In this document: positions 1 through 8,194 of the stretch, piece after piece | How the letters are laid out: the number at the start of each line of letters is the position of its first letter | Position numbering within the stretch: the stretch's first letter is position 1 | Source: Candidatus Poribacteria bacterium | GTDB taxonomy: Bacteria; Poribacteria; WGA-4E; JAJDTR01 | Direction: 5' to 3' | NCBI GenBank assembly: GCA_028820655.1 | Contig: JAPPIK010000021.1 | Location: forward strand, 156,113 to 220,112 | Length of the DNA: 64,000 nt | Notes under the pieces: model-generated | Database searches by the model: none | Told to the model about the DNA's origin: nothing | The model's input: only the letters and a program-made list of their open reading frames with translations | Made by a program: the position numbers and the translations under genes

Positions 1-1340
1 TCGTCTTCGCAGCGCCAGCATACCGGGTAGCGATGGGTATAGTCCTCGAGCCGATAGACGATGCCCTTTTGTTTAAGGTTCTCAAAAATTTCTTCCGCTA
101 CCGTGTGCACCTGACGGTCCGTCAACCAGTCAAACCCGTCACCATAGATTCCTCCGGGACCTAACGGAGCGATCACGACGAGGTTGTGCCGCTTGCTCAA
201 ATCGAAATCTTCCGCGCCGCAGCCGGGTGCAATGTGAACGACTCCCGTGCCCTCGGCTTCACCGACCTCGTTCCACAGGATGACACGATGCTGTTTCGTT
301 GCCCCTGAAGTCCCCTGCGCGGGCAATTCGTCAAATGGACCGTCGTAAGCCCAACCTTCCAATGCGGCCCCCTGTTTCTCGGCGACGACCTCATACGATC
401 CCCGGATGGCGTTCTCCACCGCTCCTTCACTCAACCAGAAACGGTGACCGTCCTGTTCGACAAGGATATATGCCAAGTCCGGATGCACCGCCGCCGCAAC
501 ATTGCTGGTTAATGTCCACGGGGTTGTCGTCCAAACCAGCAAGCTTTCACCCGGGCGGTCTCGCAACGGGAATCGAAGAAAGATGCTGGTGTGTGTCAAG
601 TCTCGGTAGCCGTCGGTGGCGATTTCGTGTTGGCTGATGCCGGTATCGCAACGAGAGCACCACGGCATGACATCGGTGCCCTTGTAGATCCAACCGCGCT
701 CAAAACACCTTTTCAGTATTGTCCAGATTGTGTAATTGTTTTCGTTTGAAAAAGTGAAATATGAACCGCCCAACTCGGGCAGCCCAAGCCTCCCGACTAT
801 CTGTTCAACTGTGTCGGTGACCGGTCCCTGCGGACCTTCGACGGTGATAACCTCCGAGGGATTTGTCGCCATTTTGGATTCAAGCTCGCGAAGCAGTTCC
901 GGATCGTTCCAATCCATCCAATATCCCAATCGAATCGATTGCTCGGTTTGTGTGGCCGCGTGCCGCAATACCTGCCGTTTGCACGCATTCACGAATTCCG
1001 CCAAACCGTAAGCTTCAATGTCCTTCTTGGTTTTGAACCCCATGTCGCGTTCAACGTTGACTTCAATCCACAAACCTTGACAATCAAATCCGTTTTGATA
1101 TCTCGTTTGATAACCCCGCATCGCCTTGTAACGATGAAAGAGATCTTTGTAAGTTCGTCCCCACGCATGGTGCACGCCCATCGGGTTATTCGCGGTAATC
1201 GGACCATCGATAAAACTCCAACGCGGGGCGTTTCGCCGTGCTTCTTTGAGTCGATCAAAAATCTTCCTGCCACGCCAAAAGTCTAAGATTCTATGCTCCT
1301 GCGCAATAAAATTGATGGAATTCGGTACATCTTTGAACAT
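1..1340 (-). CDS. ileS: Isoleucyl-tRNA synthetase, N-terminal part (runs off window edge)
   Basis: Class I aminoacyl-tRNA synthetase that charges tRNA-Ile in the cytoplasm. About 446 codons are present; the rest lies before position 1. The frame starts at ATG 1338-1340, six bases after GAGGAG; an ATG two codons earlier touches the ribosome-binding site and is less likely. Visible landmarks are FIDGPITANNPMGVHHAWGR near residue 45, where the usual HIGH signature reads HHAW, then YQNGFDCQGLW, and a CxxC pair (MPWCSRCD) followed by SQHE. To my memory this HHAW variant with a long insertion before the CxxC occurs in IleRS of Chloroflexi and some uncultured phyla, so the protein is probably functional. 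Isoleucine rather than valine or leucine specificity is inferred from overall resemblance. A structured leader with a terminator lies upstream. Confidence 0.88.
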   Translation of the reverse strand, partial: MFKDVPNSINFIAQEHRILDFWRGRKIFDRLKEARRNAPRWSFIDGPITANNPMGVHHAWGRTYKDLFHRYKAMRGYQTRYQNGFDCQGLWIEVNVERDMGFKTKKDIEAYGLAEFVNACKRQVLRHAATQTEQSIRLGYWMDWNDPELLRELESKMATNPSEVITVEGPQGPVTDTVEQIVGRLGLPELGGSYFTFSNENNYTIWTILKRCFERGWIYKGTDVMPWCSRCDTGISQHEIATDGYRDLTHTSIFLRFPLRDRPGESLLVWTTTPWTLTSNVAAAVHPDLAYILVEQDGHRFWLSEGAVENAIRGSYEVVAEKQGAALEGWAYDGPFDELPAQGTSGATKQHRVILWNEVGEAEGTGVVHIAPGCGAEDFDLSKRHNLVVIAPLGPGGIYGDGFDWLTDRQVHTVAEEIFENLKQKGIVYRLEDYTHRYPVCWRCED

Positions 1341-1402
1341 CCTCATCTCCTCGGTACGCCGTGTATTACAGTAAATCCAACAATCGTTTGTATGCCGCGT
1401 TA

Positions 1403-1424
1403 GGTTCGATTGCCTATTCGAACC
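1403..1424 (-). other. Hairpin in the ileS leader
   Basis: A perfect 7-bp stem (GGTTCGA / TCGAACC) with an 8-base loop, about 65 bases upstream of the ileS start. It resembles a tRNA T-arm at first glance, but no acceptor or anticodon stem fits around it. It may be part of the structured leader. Confidence 0.35.
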
Positions 1425-1477
1425 GGTATTTATCCAGCCTCGTAGGTGCGGTTAGAAAGGGATCTCTATCGCATCGG

Positions 1478-1517
1478 ACGGAATCTTTATGGGAGTTCTA
1501 TCGCACGAAGATTCCGT
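1478..1517 (-). other. 10-bp inverted repeat in the ileS leader
   Basis: The arms ACGGAATCTT and AAGATTCCGT are perfectly complementary across a 20-base loop. The hairpin lies between the upstream terminator and ileS and has no uridine tract, so it is not itself a terminator. The function is unknown; it could be an RNA processing or stabilising element. Confidence 0.35.
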
Positions 1518-1658
1518 TCACGCGAGTAATTCACACGATTGATCCTATCCGGTCACTTGATCCTACGTTGTTTTGTTGCTTTATCTATTCGCTCGATTGA
1601 TCGCCTATCCACATGGGTGCCCGTAAATTCGGATTGGAGCATCAGAGCTACCTGTCAC

Positions 1659-1695
1659 AAAAAAGCCCATCACCGAAACCGTTTCGATGATGGGC
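1659..1695 (-). terminator. Intrinsic terminator in the ileS leader
   Basis: Read on the minus strand, a 14-bp stem (GCCCATCA with TGATGGGC, continued by CGAAA with TTTCG) closes a 3-base loop and is followed by six Ts. It lies about 320 bp upstream of ileS and more than 440 bp beyond the DUF5069 stop. A terminator or attenuator of the ileS leader is therefore at least as likely as the end of the upstream gene. Confidence 0.7.
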
Positions 1696-1739
1696 ATTGG
1701 TATTTTATGATGACAATAAATTCAGGTTTATCGTTTGTT

Positions 1740-1846
1740 CATCAGCCCACCATCGTACTACCGTGTAATGAAGAGCGAGATAGCAAATCCAATGGAAGAA
1801 GGCATGCTCCGACTATGGTCCGAGCCTATCAAGGTGGCGTTTGATG
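1740..1846 (-). promoter_or_regulatory. Candidate aptamer/anti-terminator region upstream of ileS
   Basis: On the minus strand the segment 1754-1745 (GATGGTGGGC) can pair over 10 bases, with one G-U, with 1695-1686, the 5' arm of the terminator. The same bases can instead pair with 1846-1833 (CATCA..GCCACC with GGTGG.CTGATG), closing a domain of about 107 nt that contains an internal stem around GCTCGGAC / GTCGGAGC. This is the layout of a transcriptional off-switch. I do not recognise a known riboswitch class. A T-box was considered because of ileS, but no T-box core sequence is present. Inference from base pairing only. Confidence 0.35.
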
Positions 1847-2137
1847 ATACTTCTGTCACGATGCGAATCTTCCTTATTGCCTTATCGGGCTAATCGGACT
1901 AGTGGCTATTTAAAAGAGTGTTTCATTCAACCGCGTTGGCGATGTCTGAACGAAGGACGTTTATGGTCAAGTTAATCAACACGTTTTCATCTGGAGCGAA
2001 AAACGCAAATCTCAGTCGTTTTGTACGTCAAATCGTTGTAGAATAGGCACTGCAACGAAGCTTGATGCATAAGGATGGAAGTAGCGACCAACTAGAATTA
2101 CCGAAAGCCGCTACTAAGATAGCACCTAAGCTATAAC

Positions 2138-2575
2138 CTAACCCAAACTCGCGTGGAATTCGCACCAATCGTCGAGGTTGTTCAGATTAACGGCGTCAAG
2201 GATCGAGCCGTCATCACCAATTCCGGAAGCCCCAAGAATGGAACCGCGGGTTTCGTCATCGTGGTTATAGCCTTCTATAGCCGCGTTCAGTTCGTCAACT
2301 GCCGGTTGATCAAGACTTCCGCCCTTTTTGTCGAGAATCCATTGCTCAAACTCCGGATAGGTGGGCGAATTATCACTTATGTATGCCAACGTTTCATCCT
2401 TGTCGAGACCTAAGCCGTCGAGAACCATCTGATCGAACCCCGCGCCGCAGGCCGGATAATCATCATTCAGTACACCCTTTGAATCCATAAGCACTTTTGA
2501 CCAGAATCTCGGTAGATGCAGCACTCCGAGCGGACCGGCAACTCCCGAACTGATTGTTGGGATCAACTTAGCCAT
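2138..2575 (-). CDS. DUF5069 domain protein
   Basis: A small soluble protein of 145 residues with the features I associate with the DUF5069 family: an N-terminal LGVLHLPRFWSKV segment, a central DQMVLDGLGL segment, and a C-terminal acidic stretch ending DDWCEFHASLG. The family has no established biochemical role that I know of. The start ATG follows a TAAGGAGAAAAG ribosome-binding site, and a TATAAT-type -10 element lies about 80 bp upstream. The gene is monocistronic between the ileS leader and a plus-strand small membrane protein gene. Family assignment is from memory of sequence patterns; function is unknown. Confidence 0.7.
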   Translation of the reverse strand: MAKLIPTISSGVAGPLGVLHLPRFWSKVLMDSKGVLNDDYPACGAGFDQMVLDGLGLDKDETLAYISDNSPTYPEFEQWILDKKGGSLDQPAVDELNAAIEGYNHDDETRGSILGASGIGDDGSILDAVNLNNLDDWCEFHASLG

Positions 2576-2653
2576 TTTCTTTTCTCCTTACCGTTTTTCT
2601 TCGAATTGATGATAATGCAAATCCAGAGTTTCCGGATTGTCGTAAGTTGGTCT

Positions 2654-2659
2654 ATTATA
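2654..2659 (-). promoter_or_regulatory. -10 element of the DUF5069 gene
   Basis: A perfect TATAAT on the minus strand, about 80 bp upstream of the gene start. The bases 17 nt further upstream (TTTTCA) are only a partial match to TTGACA. Confidence 0.4.
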
Positions 2660-2808
2660 TCACAGATTCGGAGTGCTGAAAAGAAAAAAGAACGTTGATT
2701 TCGGCGATTCGAGCCCCGTGAAACATTATGAATTGACGAACATCGTTGAACGTGTCATACTTCAAGATAGAGAGTTCATTTTCTAAACTCGCTCGGGGTT
2801 AATCCGTT

Positions 2809-3036
2809 ATGATTTGGCTAATCCTAGGTTGCGTGGTGATAGCGATGATCGGCGCAGGTACGCTCATTTCGCGGCTGGCGGGTATCTCCCAAAAGGATCG
2901 TGGAAGGAAGTCCTGGATTTGGGGGGTGCTCATCATAATTGCGCTTGTCATTTTGCCACTATTCTTGCTGGGCATAATTGTCAAGTTCATCCATTACTCG
3001 GAAGTTCAAGGGGTGTTCGATAGTTTTCGACAGTAA
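2809..3036 (+). CDS. Small two-helix membrane protein, unknown
   Basis: A 75-residue open frame whose product has two clear hydrophobic segments, residues 2-19 and 38-61, separated by a basic loop (QKDRGRKS). This is the pattern of a small inner-membrane protein. The ribosome-binding site is weak. It is convergent with the M50-type peptidase gene, whose stop lies 26 bp beyond this one. I recognise no family. The amphipathic composition argues that it is real, but a chance frame cannot be excluded. Confidence 0.45.
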   Translation: MIWLILGCVVIAMIGAGTLISRLAGISQKDRGRKSWIWGVLIIIALVILPLFLLGIIVKFIHYSEVQGVFDSFRQ

Positions 3037-3061
3037 TTGCCTTGGCAACTAAATTCAAACC

Positions 3062-3769
3062 CTATCCGATTCCTGACGCGGTTTTGTCTCGTGCTTTTGT
3101 TCGATCTTCTTCGCCTCCACCGGCGAGGTACAGAAAGAACACTGTTCCGGCGATGGCAAGGAGAATCCACAAAACTCCCCAAAATAGTGTTGGAATATTC
3201 GTCATCTCCGCGAGCATCCGAGCATCCGATCTTAGATGCGCACGGTCCAGAATGTCGCTCTTGATGTCTAGAATGGCGTAGAGGCAGCTTGTTACTCCGA
3301 TGACTTGCAGGATCCAACGGTTGACAACTCTATTGAGAAACTTCCCGCTTATAAGGAGTGCCGCACCGAACCCGACGCCAAACACGAGACCAAACAGATT
3401 GCGCACGTACAATGCGGAGACGGCAATCATTCCGATTCCTATGATGACGCTCAAGGTTTTGTCTAGACGTGCTCGGACGGCGAGGAGCAGAATGAGTCCA
3501 CCCCAAATCAGGCTGCCAAGATAGCCTGCGGTCAGCGTCCAGAACGGTGATCCGCCCCTGGTGATTGCGTGGCCGCCCTCTTGGGACACGACAACGATTT
3601 CTACGATTTGACCGCCCGTAGCCATTGCCGCGATACCATGGCTGATTTCGTGCATGAACACGACAAAAATCTTCAGCGGATAGACTACGGGTGTGTTCCA
3701 CAACAGTGTGACCCCAACGAATATCAGGATTATGCCTCCGTTGAGCCTCCTGAAAAATTCCTTAATCAC
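3062..3769 (-). CDS. M50-type membrane zinc metallopeptidase
   Basis: A polytopic membrane protein of 236 residues with the metalloprotease motif HEISH at residues 40-44, inside a hydrophobic segment (FVVFMHEISHGIAAMATGG), followed by several further hydrophobic helices. This matches the M50B-like family of intramembrane peptidases. A second motif with an Asp zinc ligand is not obvious, so activity is inferred. I chose GTG at 3769 because GGAGG sits 8 bases upstream; an ATG at 3997 would place the start inside the divergent aroC gene. A TTGACA-N17-TTAACA promoter lies upstream. The C-terminus is charged (GGGEEDRTKARDK). The substrate is unknown. Confidence 0.75.
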   Translation of the reverse strand: MIKEFFRRLNGGIILIFVGVTLLWNTPVVYPLKIFVVFMHEISHGIAAMATGGQIVEIVVVSQEGGHAITRGGSPFWTLTAGYLGSLIWGGLILLLAVRARLDKTLSVIIGIGMIAVSALYVRNLFGLVFGVGFGAALLISGKFLNRVVNRWILQVIGVTSCLYAILDIKSDILDRAHLRSDARMLAEMTNIPTLFWGVLWILLAIAGTVFFLYLAGGGEEDRTKARDKTASGIG

Positions 3770-3836
3770 ATCGATTGCCTCCAATCCTCGCGGCAAACGG
3801 GCGCCCAAATCGCAACGTGCCAGGGCACATTTTCCG

Positions 3837-3865
3837 TTGATATTCCACTGCTGATATGCTATAGT
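3837..3865 (+). promoter_or_regulatory. Predicted sigma70-type promoter of aroC
   Basis: TTGATA, a 17-base spacer, then TATAGT; the -10 box ends about 80 bp upstream of the aroC ATG at 3947. It overlaps the divergent promoter region of the M50 peptidase gene. Confidence 0.45.
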
Positions 3866-3886
3866 TGCCTTTCGGATATTTCTGCA

Positions 3887-3915
3887 TGTTAATACCATTC
3901 CGCCCAGTCTGTCAA
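3887..3915 (-). promoter_or_regulatory. Predicted promoter of the M50 peptidase gene
   Basis: On the minus strand: TTGACA (3915-3910), a 17-base spacer, TTAACA (3892-3887). The -35 box is perfect and the -10 box partial. Confidence 0.4.
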
Positions 3916-3946
3916 GTGGATTTCGGTGCTGTTGCAAGGTGATGGA

Positions 3947-5041
3947 ATGAACACATTCGGCCATCTGTTTCGCATAACGACATGGGGCGAGTCTCATGGC
4001 AACGCCATCGGTGTCGTGGTAGATGGCTGTCCACCCTTGCTAAAGATTGACCGCGAAGCGATTCAGTTTGAATTGGACCGGCGGCGCCCCGGCCAGAGCA
4101 GTCTCACGACTCCCCGGCAGGAAGGAGACCAAGTCGAATTCTTGTCGGGTATTTTCGAGGGACAAACACTCGGTACTCCGATATCCATGTTGGTGAAGAA
4201 CAAAGATGCGAAACCCTCCGCATATGACCATCTCAAGGATATTTACCGGCCCTCGCACGCAGACTTCACCTATAAGCAAAAATATGGCATATACAATTGG
4301 CAGGGCGGTGGACGCGCCAGTGCGCGGGAGACTATAGGGCGGGTCGCGGCAGGGGCGATTGCCAAACAGATCTTACGAGAAAACTGCGGAACGGAGATTC
4401 TCGCATACATCAAACAGATTCACACCATCGTGGCCGAGATCGATTCGGAGACGGTTACGCTAGATGAGATCGAATCGAGTCCGGTGCGCTGTCCCGATCA
4501 TATTGCAAGCCAAAAAATGGCGGCTTGTATCGATCAAGCGCGGCGGGACGGGGACTCACTGGGCGGCATAATAGAGTCCGTTTCCCGCGGCGTTCCGATG
4601 GGGCTTGGCGAACCGGTGTTCGATAAACTGAAAGCCGATCTTGCCAAGGCAATAATGTCTCTTCCCGCGACGATGGGCTTTCAGATCGGATCGGGATTTG
4701 GCGGAGTCGCGTCTACCGGATCGTCCCACAACGACCCGTTCTACAACGATGGCGGTCGAATTCGTACACGGACGAACAATTCGGGCGGGACTCAAGGAGG
4801 AATCTCTAACGGGGAAAATATACTGTTTCAAGTGGCATTCAAACCGACTGCGACGATTCGCAAGGAGCAGGAAACGGTCGACGCGCAAGGCAATTCGGTA
4901 ACGCTGTCTGCCCATGGCCGGCATGATCCATGCGTGCTACCGCGTGCGCCGGCAATAGTCGAGGCAATGACGGCAATTGTCTTGGCGGACCACTTCCTTC
5001 GCCAAAATGCGAAAAGGATGGGAGCCGCTCGCTCTTCATGA
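3947..5041 (+). CDS. aroC: Chorismate synthase
   Basis: Converts 5-enolpyruvylshikimate-3-phosphate to chorismate, the last shikimate-pathway step, using reduced FMN. The 364-residue product is of usual length. Family signatures are near-complete: [14 protein letters not shown] at the N-terminus, the RRPGQS segment, the basic [10 protein letters not shown] segment around residue 120, and [11 protein letters not shown] about residue 285. The start ATG at 3947 follows AAGGTG and matches the conserved MNTFGHLFR start; the open frame extends seven codons upstream to 3926 without support. A DAHP synthase gene lies at 62 kb in the same window, but no other shikimate genes are nearby. Confidence 0.97.
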   Translation: MNTFGHLFRITTWGESHGNAIGVVVDGCPPLLKIDREAIQFELDRRRPGQSSLTTPRQEGDQVEFLSGIFEGQTLGTPISMLVKNKDAKPSAYDHLKDIYRPSHADFTYKQKYGIYNWQGGGRASARETIGRVAAGAIAKQILRENCGTEILAYIKQIHTIVAEIDSETVTLDEIESSPVRCPDHIASQKMAACIDQARRDGDSLGGIIESVSRGVPMGLGEPVFDKLKADLAKAIMSLPATMGFQIGSGFGGVASTGSSHNDPFYNDGGRIRTRTNNSGGTQGGISNGENILFQVAFKPTATIRKEQETVDAQGNSVTLSAHGRHDPCVLPRAPAIVEAMTAIVLADHFLRQNAKRMGAARSS

Positions 5042-5196
5042 GATTCCACCGTTTCCTCAAAACAGGCGCGACCTCACGGCGTCCAGTTTGTATGCCGCTA
5101 CTTGAAAGAAGAGTATTGTAAGAGGTGCACAGGTGCGATTCGGCTTTCATGATGGCGCGCCGATGCTGCACCACGCGAACGTACGGTCGAGCATTG

Positions 5197-6147
5197 ATGG
5201 AATCGAGACTACAAAATCGCAATCTTGTAATTGATGTTGGCACGAATTCGGTACATATGCTCGTCTGCGATATTGGGGCCAACGGAAAGAAACCTAGCAT
5301 TATCCTTGATGATCGAAGAATTACACGGCTTGGTCATGGATTGGCGTTGACAAACGAACTTCAAGAGGATGCGATGGCACGAACCTGCGCCACTCTCCGG
5401 GAGTTCGCCGACCAAGCACGGCGTTTAGGAGCAGAACGTATGGTCGCTGTCGGAACGAGTGCTCTACGCGAGGCGAGGAATGCCACCGAGTTTGTGAAGC
5501 GCGTCGAGAAACAATGCGGCGTCAAGATCGAAATCATCTCGGGAGAAACCGAAGCCCGATGCGCTTTCCTGTCAATTCGATCAGATTCGTATTTTAACCG
5601 CCTCGATGGCGACCGCATTATGGTCATTGATATTGGGGGCGGGAGTACGGAGATTATAGTGGGACGACGCGAGATCGACAACTACGTGAGTGTGAACCTC
5701 GGCGCTGTTTATCTAACGGAAACGTATCTCGCAAGTGACCCGCCGACTGCCGAAGAATTGGGGGAGTTGTATTCCTTCCTTGAGGATACGTGGTCGACGC
5801 AGCCGGTTGCTAGAGGGAAGCTCCATTCGGCACCGGCGCTAACGGGAATTGGAGGCACAATCGTAAACCTTGCGGGCATGAAACTTGGTTTGAATCGGTT
5901 TGATCCCCGACTGATCCACGGGGAGACGCTGTACATGACGGAGATTGAGAATCAGATTCTCCGGTTGTGTTCCGTGCCCTTGGAGGCGCGCAAACGGTTT
6001 TCCGGCTTGGAAGCCAAGCGTGCGGACATCATCACCGCGGGTGCGGCGGTTCTTCGGAGTATACTAAAGCATTTTGGCGCCTCGGAGATTCGCGTCAGTA
6101 CGCATGGCTTACGCTACGGCGTGATGTACCATCGTTTTTTCTCGTAA
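5197..6147 (+). CDS. Ppx/GppA family phosphatase
   Basis: An exopolyphosphatase or guanosine-pentaphosphate phosphatase of the ASKHA fold, about 316 residues when started at ATG 5197 (MESRLQNRN). The two phosphate-binding loops are visible: VIDVGTNSVHMLV at the N-terminus and VIDIGGGSTEIIVG near residue 150, plus GIGGT near residue 220 and STHGLRYG near the end. It lacks the C-terminal HD-like domain of long Ppx proteins, so it is the short type. The frame is open upstream to 5125, but those residues do not resemble the family. It likely acts on polyphosphate or (p)ppGpp; which one cannot be told from sequence. Confidence 0.88.
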   Translation: MESRLQNRNLVIDVGTNSVHMLVCDIGANGKKPSIILDDRRITRLGHGLALTNELQEDAMARTCATLREFADQARRLGAERMVAVGTSALREARNATEFVKRVEKQCGVKIEIISGETEARCAFLSIRSDSYFNRLDGDRIMVIDIGGGSTEIIVGRREIDNYVSVNLGAVYLTETYLASDPPTAEELGELYSFLEDTWSTQPVARGKLHSAPALTGIGGTIVNLAGMKLGLNRFDPRLIHGETLYMTEIENQILRLCSVPLEARKRFSGLEAKRADIITAGAAVLRSILKHFGASEIRVSTHGLRYGVMYHRFFS

Positions 6148-6180
6148 AGCCATGGCCTTTGGCAGGTCGGTTTGTAAAGG

Positions 6181-7212
6181 ATGAACGCTGCGGAGCTAAT
6201 GGAAACGGCAACTCAATCGGGGTTAGAAAGACTTGGTCGGGAGGAGTTCGTTGTCGGTGTAGATTTGGGCGGAACGAAAATTCTCGCCGCAATCATCGGT
6301 TCAAACGGAAAGATTGTATCACGGTTTAAGGCGATGACCCGAGCGGATAAAAGCGCCGAGGAGGTCATTGGTCGAATCGCCGATTGTGTTTCCGAGTCAA
6401 TCAAGAAGGCAAATCTGGACCGAACGCAGGTTCGGGCCATCGGAATTGGCGCTCCCGGCGTAATAGATTCGAACACGGGAGTTGTGATTTATGCACCGAA
6501 TCTTCGATGGACGGATGTAGCCTTAAAGGCCGCACTTGAAAATCAGAGTGAGATTCCCGTGACCGTGGACAACGACGTGAATCTTGGAACGCTAGGCGAG
6601 CAGGCATTAGGGGCTGGAAGAGGAGTTGATAATCTCGTCGGAATTTTCGTTGGTACCGGCATCGGCGGTGGGATAATCTTGAATGGCAAGCTCTTCTACG
6701 GAGCCAACCGGACGGCGGGCGAAATTGGTCATGTCATCCTAAAACCGGATGGTCCCAAATGCAGTTGTGGAAATCGTGGCTGTCTGGAGGCGCTCGCCAG
6801 CCGTACCGCGATCTCACGACACGTTCAGAAAGCCATTACTAAGCAAGGTAAGAAAAGCATTCTCCCGGAATTAAATGGAGGCAGTCTTGACCTGGTTCGA
6901 AGTCGTGCCTTGGCGAAAGCGGTAGAGCGAGGAGATAAGGTGACGCTCAAGGCGATTCAACGAGCGCAATATTACCTTGGAGTAGGGGTGGCAACTGTTA
7001 CGGGTATCGTAAATCCCCAAGTCGTAGTACTCGGCGGCGGCCTCATAGAAGCCATGGGTAAGGATTTCGTCGCCGGCGTGTATAATGTCGCTGCGGAACT
7101 CGCTCTTCCCAATGCCATGAACGGCGTCGATGTTTTGAGCGCGGAACTCGGCGATGACGCAGGCGTCATTGGCGCGGCGGTGCTTGCGTGCGAAAACCTT
7201 GGATCCGCATAA
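6181..7212 (+). CDS. ROK family sugar kinase (glucokinase-like)
   Basis: Phosphorylates a hexose, probably glucose, with ATP in the cytoplasm. The 343-residue product shows the ROK pattern: phosphate loop GVDLGGTK at residues 26-33, catalytic DNDVN near residue 125, GTGIGGGI near 157, the ExGH motif GEIGHV near 182, the zinc-binding cysteine cluster CSCGNRGCLE near 197, and the adenosine-site VVVLGGG near 284. An internal ATG at 6199 with GGAG upstream is an alternative start. It directly follows the Ppx/GppA gene by about 33 bp and may be co-transcribed. Glucokinase is the usual role, but N-acetylmannosamine or fructose kinase activity is possible. Confidence 0.88.
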   Translation: MNAAELMETATQSGLERLGREEFVVGVDLGGTKILAAIIGSNGKIVSRFKAMTRADKSAEEVIGRIADCVSESIKKANLDRTQVRAIGIGAPGVIDSNTGVVIYAPNLRWTDVALKAALENQSEIPVTVDNDVNLGTLGEQALGAGRGVDNLVGIFVGTGIGGGIILNGKLFYGANRTAGEIGHVILKPDGPKCSCGNRGCLEALASRTAISRHVQKAITKQGKKSILPELNGGSLDLVRSRALAKAVERGDKVTLKAIQRAQYYLGVGVATVTGIVNPQVVVLGGGLIEAMGKDFVAGVYNVAAELALPNAMNGVDVLSAELGDDAGVIGAAVLACENLGSA

Positions 7213-7330
7213 AAATAGCGTTGTCCCGTGTCGGCTAGGGCGACGGCTATGATCGCGCATGTTTATGCAAGAGCGGCAGGTCTACGTTTAGGTATGTTGA
7301 TATTAGCAATCATTTTTTCAGGAGGAACAG

Positions 7331-8074
7331 ATGAGTCGTCTTACACAACCTCATCCCTATCCGGGCAAGCTTTTTGTGGTTGAAGGAATCGACGGGTCTG
7401 GCAAGAGTACTCAGTTGGACCTATTGCATAGATGGTTGGTAGCCGAAGGATACAATGTGTTCTTCACCGAGTGGAACTCTTCGCCTCTTGTTAAGCAAAC
7501 AAACAAAAAGGGTAAGAAGAAAAACCTCTTAACCCCTACAACGTTTAGCATTCTGCACGCGACCGACTTTGCCGACCGGTTAGCCAACATGATAGTTCCA
7601 CCGCTGCAGGCAGGCATGATTGTATTAGCCGACCGCTATGTCTACACCGCCTTTGCGCGAGATGTTGTGCGCGGTGTTCACCCAAACTGGGTTCGAAATC
7701 TCTACTCATTTGCCGTCCGACCGGACATAGCATTTTATTTCAAGGTACCTATTGATGTCTCCATAAAGCGTGTGACTATCGGGCGAGCCGGGCTCAAGTT
7801 TTATGAGGCAGGCATGGATCTAGGGTTGAGCGACGATCCCGTTACAAGCTTCAGGCTTTTCCAGAGCCAGGTGATCGAGGAATACGAGCGACTTACGGAG
7901 GAGTTTGGTCTTACCGTCATTGACGGGAGTGGTCCAATCAATGAACAGCAGGAGAGGCTGCGCGACGTTGTCTGCAATGCGTTAACAGACTATGCTAGCC
8001 ATCACCCACCGATGACCATACCGGAACTACATCGTGACGCCGCGGCTGAAATTACATCATCGGTAACTTCGTAA
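7331..8074 (+). CDS. Thymidylate kinase-like P-loop kinase (copy 1)
   Basis: A nucleoside-monophosphate-kinase fold protein of 247 residues. It has an intact Walker A (VEGIDGSGKSTQ, residues 18-29) and the ADRYVYTAFARD segment (about residues 98-109) in the place of the DR(Y/F) motif that binds dTMP in Tmk. It starts 4 bases after AGGAGGAACAG. Compared with standard Tmk (about 210 residues) it has an inserted lysine-rich stretch (KQTNKKGKKKN, about residue 56) and a longer C-terminus. The neighbouring gene is a clear paralogue. Function as dTMP kinase is plausible, but the divergent substrate loops leave other nucleotide or small-molecule substrates possible. Confidence 0.8.
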   Translation: MSRLTQPHPYPGKLFVVEGIDGSGKSTQLDLLHRWLVAEGYNVFFTEWNSSPLVKQTNKKGKKKNLLTPTTFSILHATDFADRLANMIVPPLQAGMIVLADRYVYTAFARDVVRGVHPNWVRNLYSFAVRPDIAFYFKVPIDVSIKRVTIGRAGLKFYEAGMDLGLSDDPVTSFRLFQSQVIEEYERLTEEFGLTVIDGSGPINEQQERLRDVVCNALTDYASHHPPMTIPELHRDAAAEITSSVTS

Positions 8075-8194
8075 ATCAATCTGTGAAACATGGATTGGGC
8101 GGGGCTACCTAGTCCGTATATCACCAAATGTCTCATGGCGTAGTGGTTGCACACAATAACCGCCCAAGCCTCGAGATCTTCGGGGGAGAGAACA

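Noticed and set aside
1403-1424. Possible tRNA T-arm (GGTTCGA) upstream of ileS
   Set aside because: No anticodon or acceptor stem could be folded around it on either strand; it is a simple hairpin.
1659-1846. T-box riboswitch for ileS
   Set aside because: Expected from gene context, but the conserved T-box core and its short distance to the terminator are missing; the alternative pairing is about 50 nt away from the terminator.
3770-3997. Upstream extension of the M50 peptidase frame to ATG 3997
   Set aside because: The extension overlaps the divergent aroC start and has no homology; GTG 3769 has a good ribosome-binding site.
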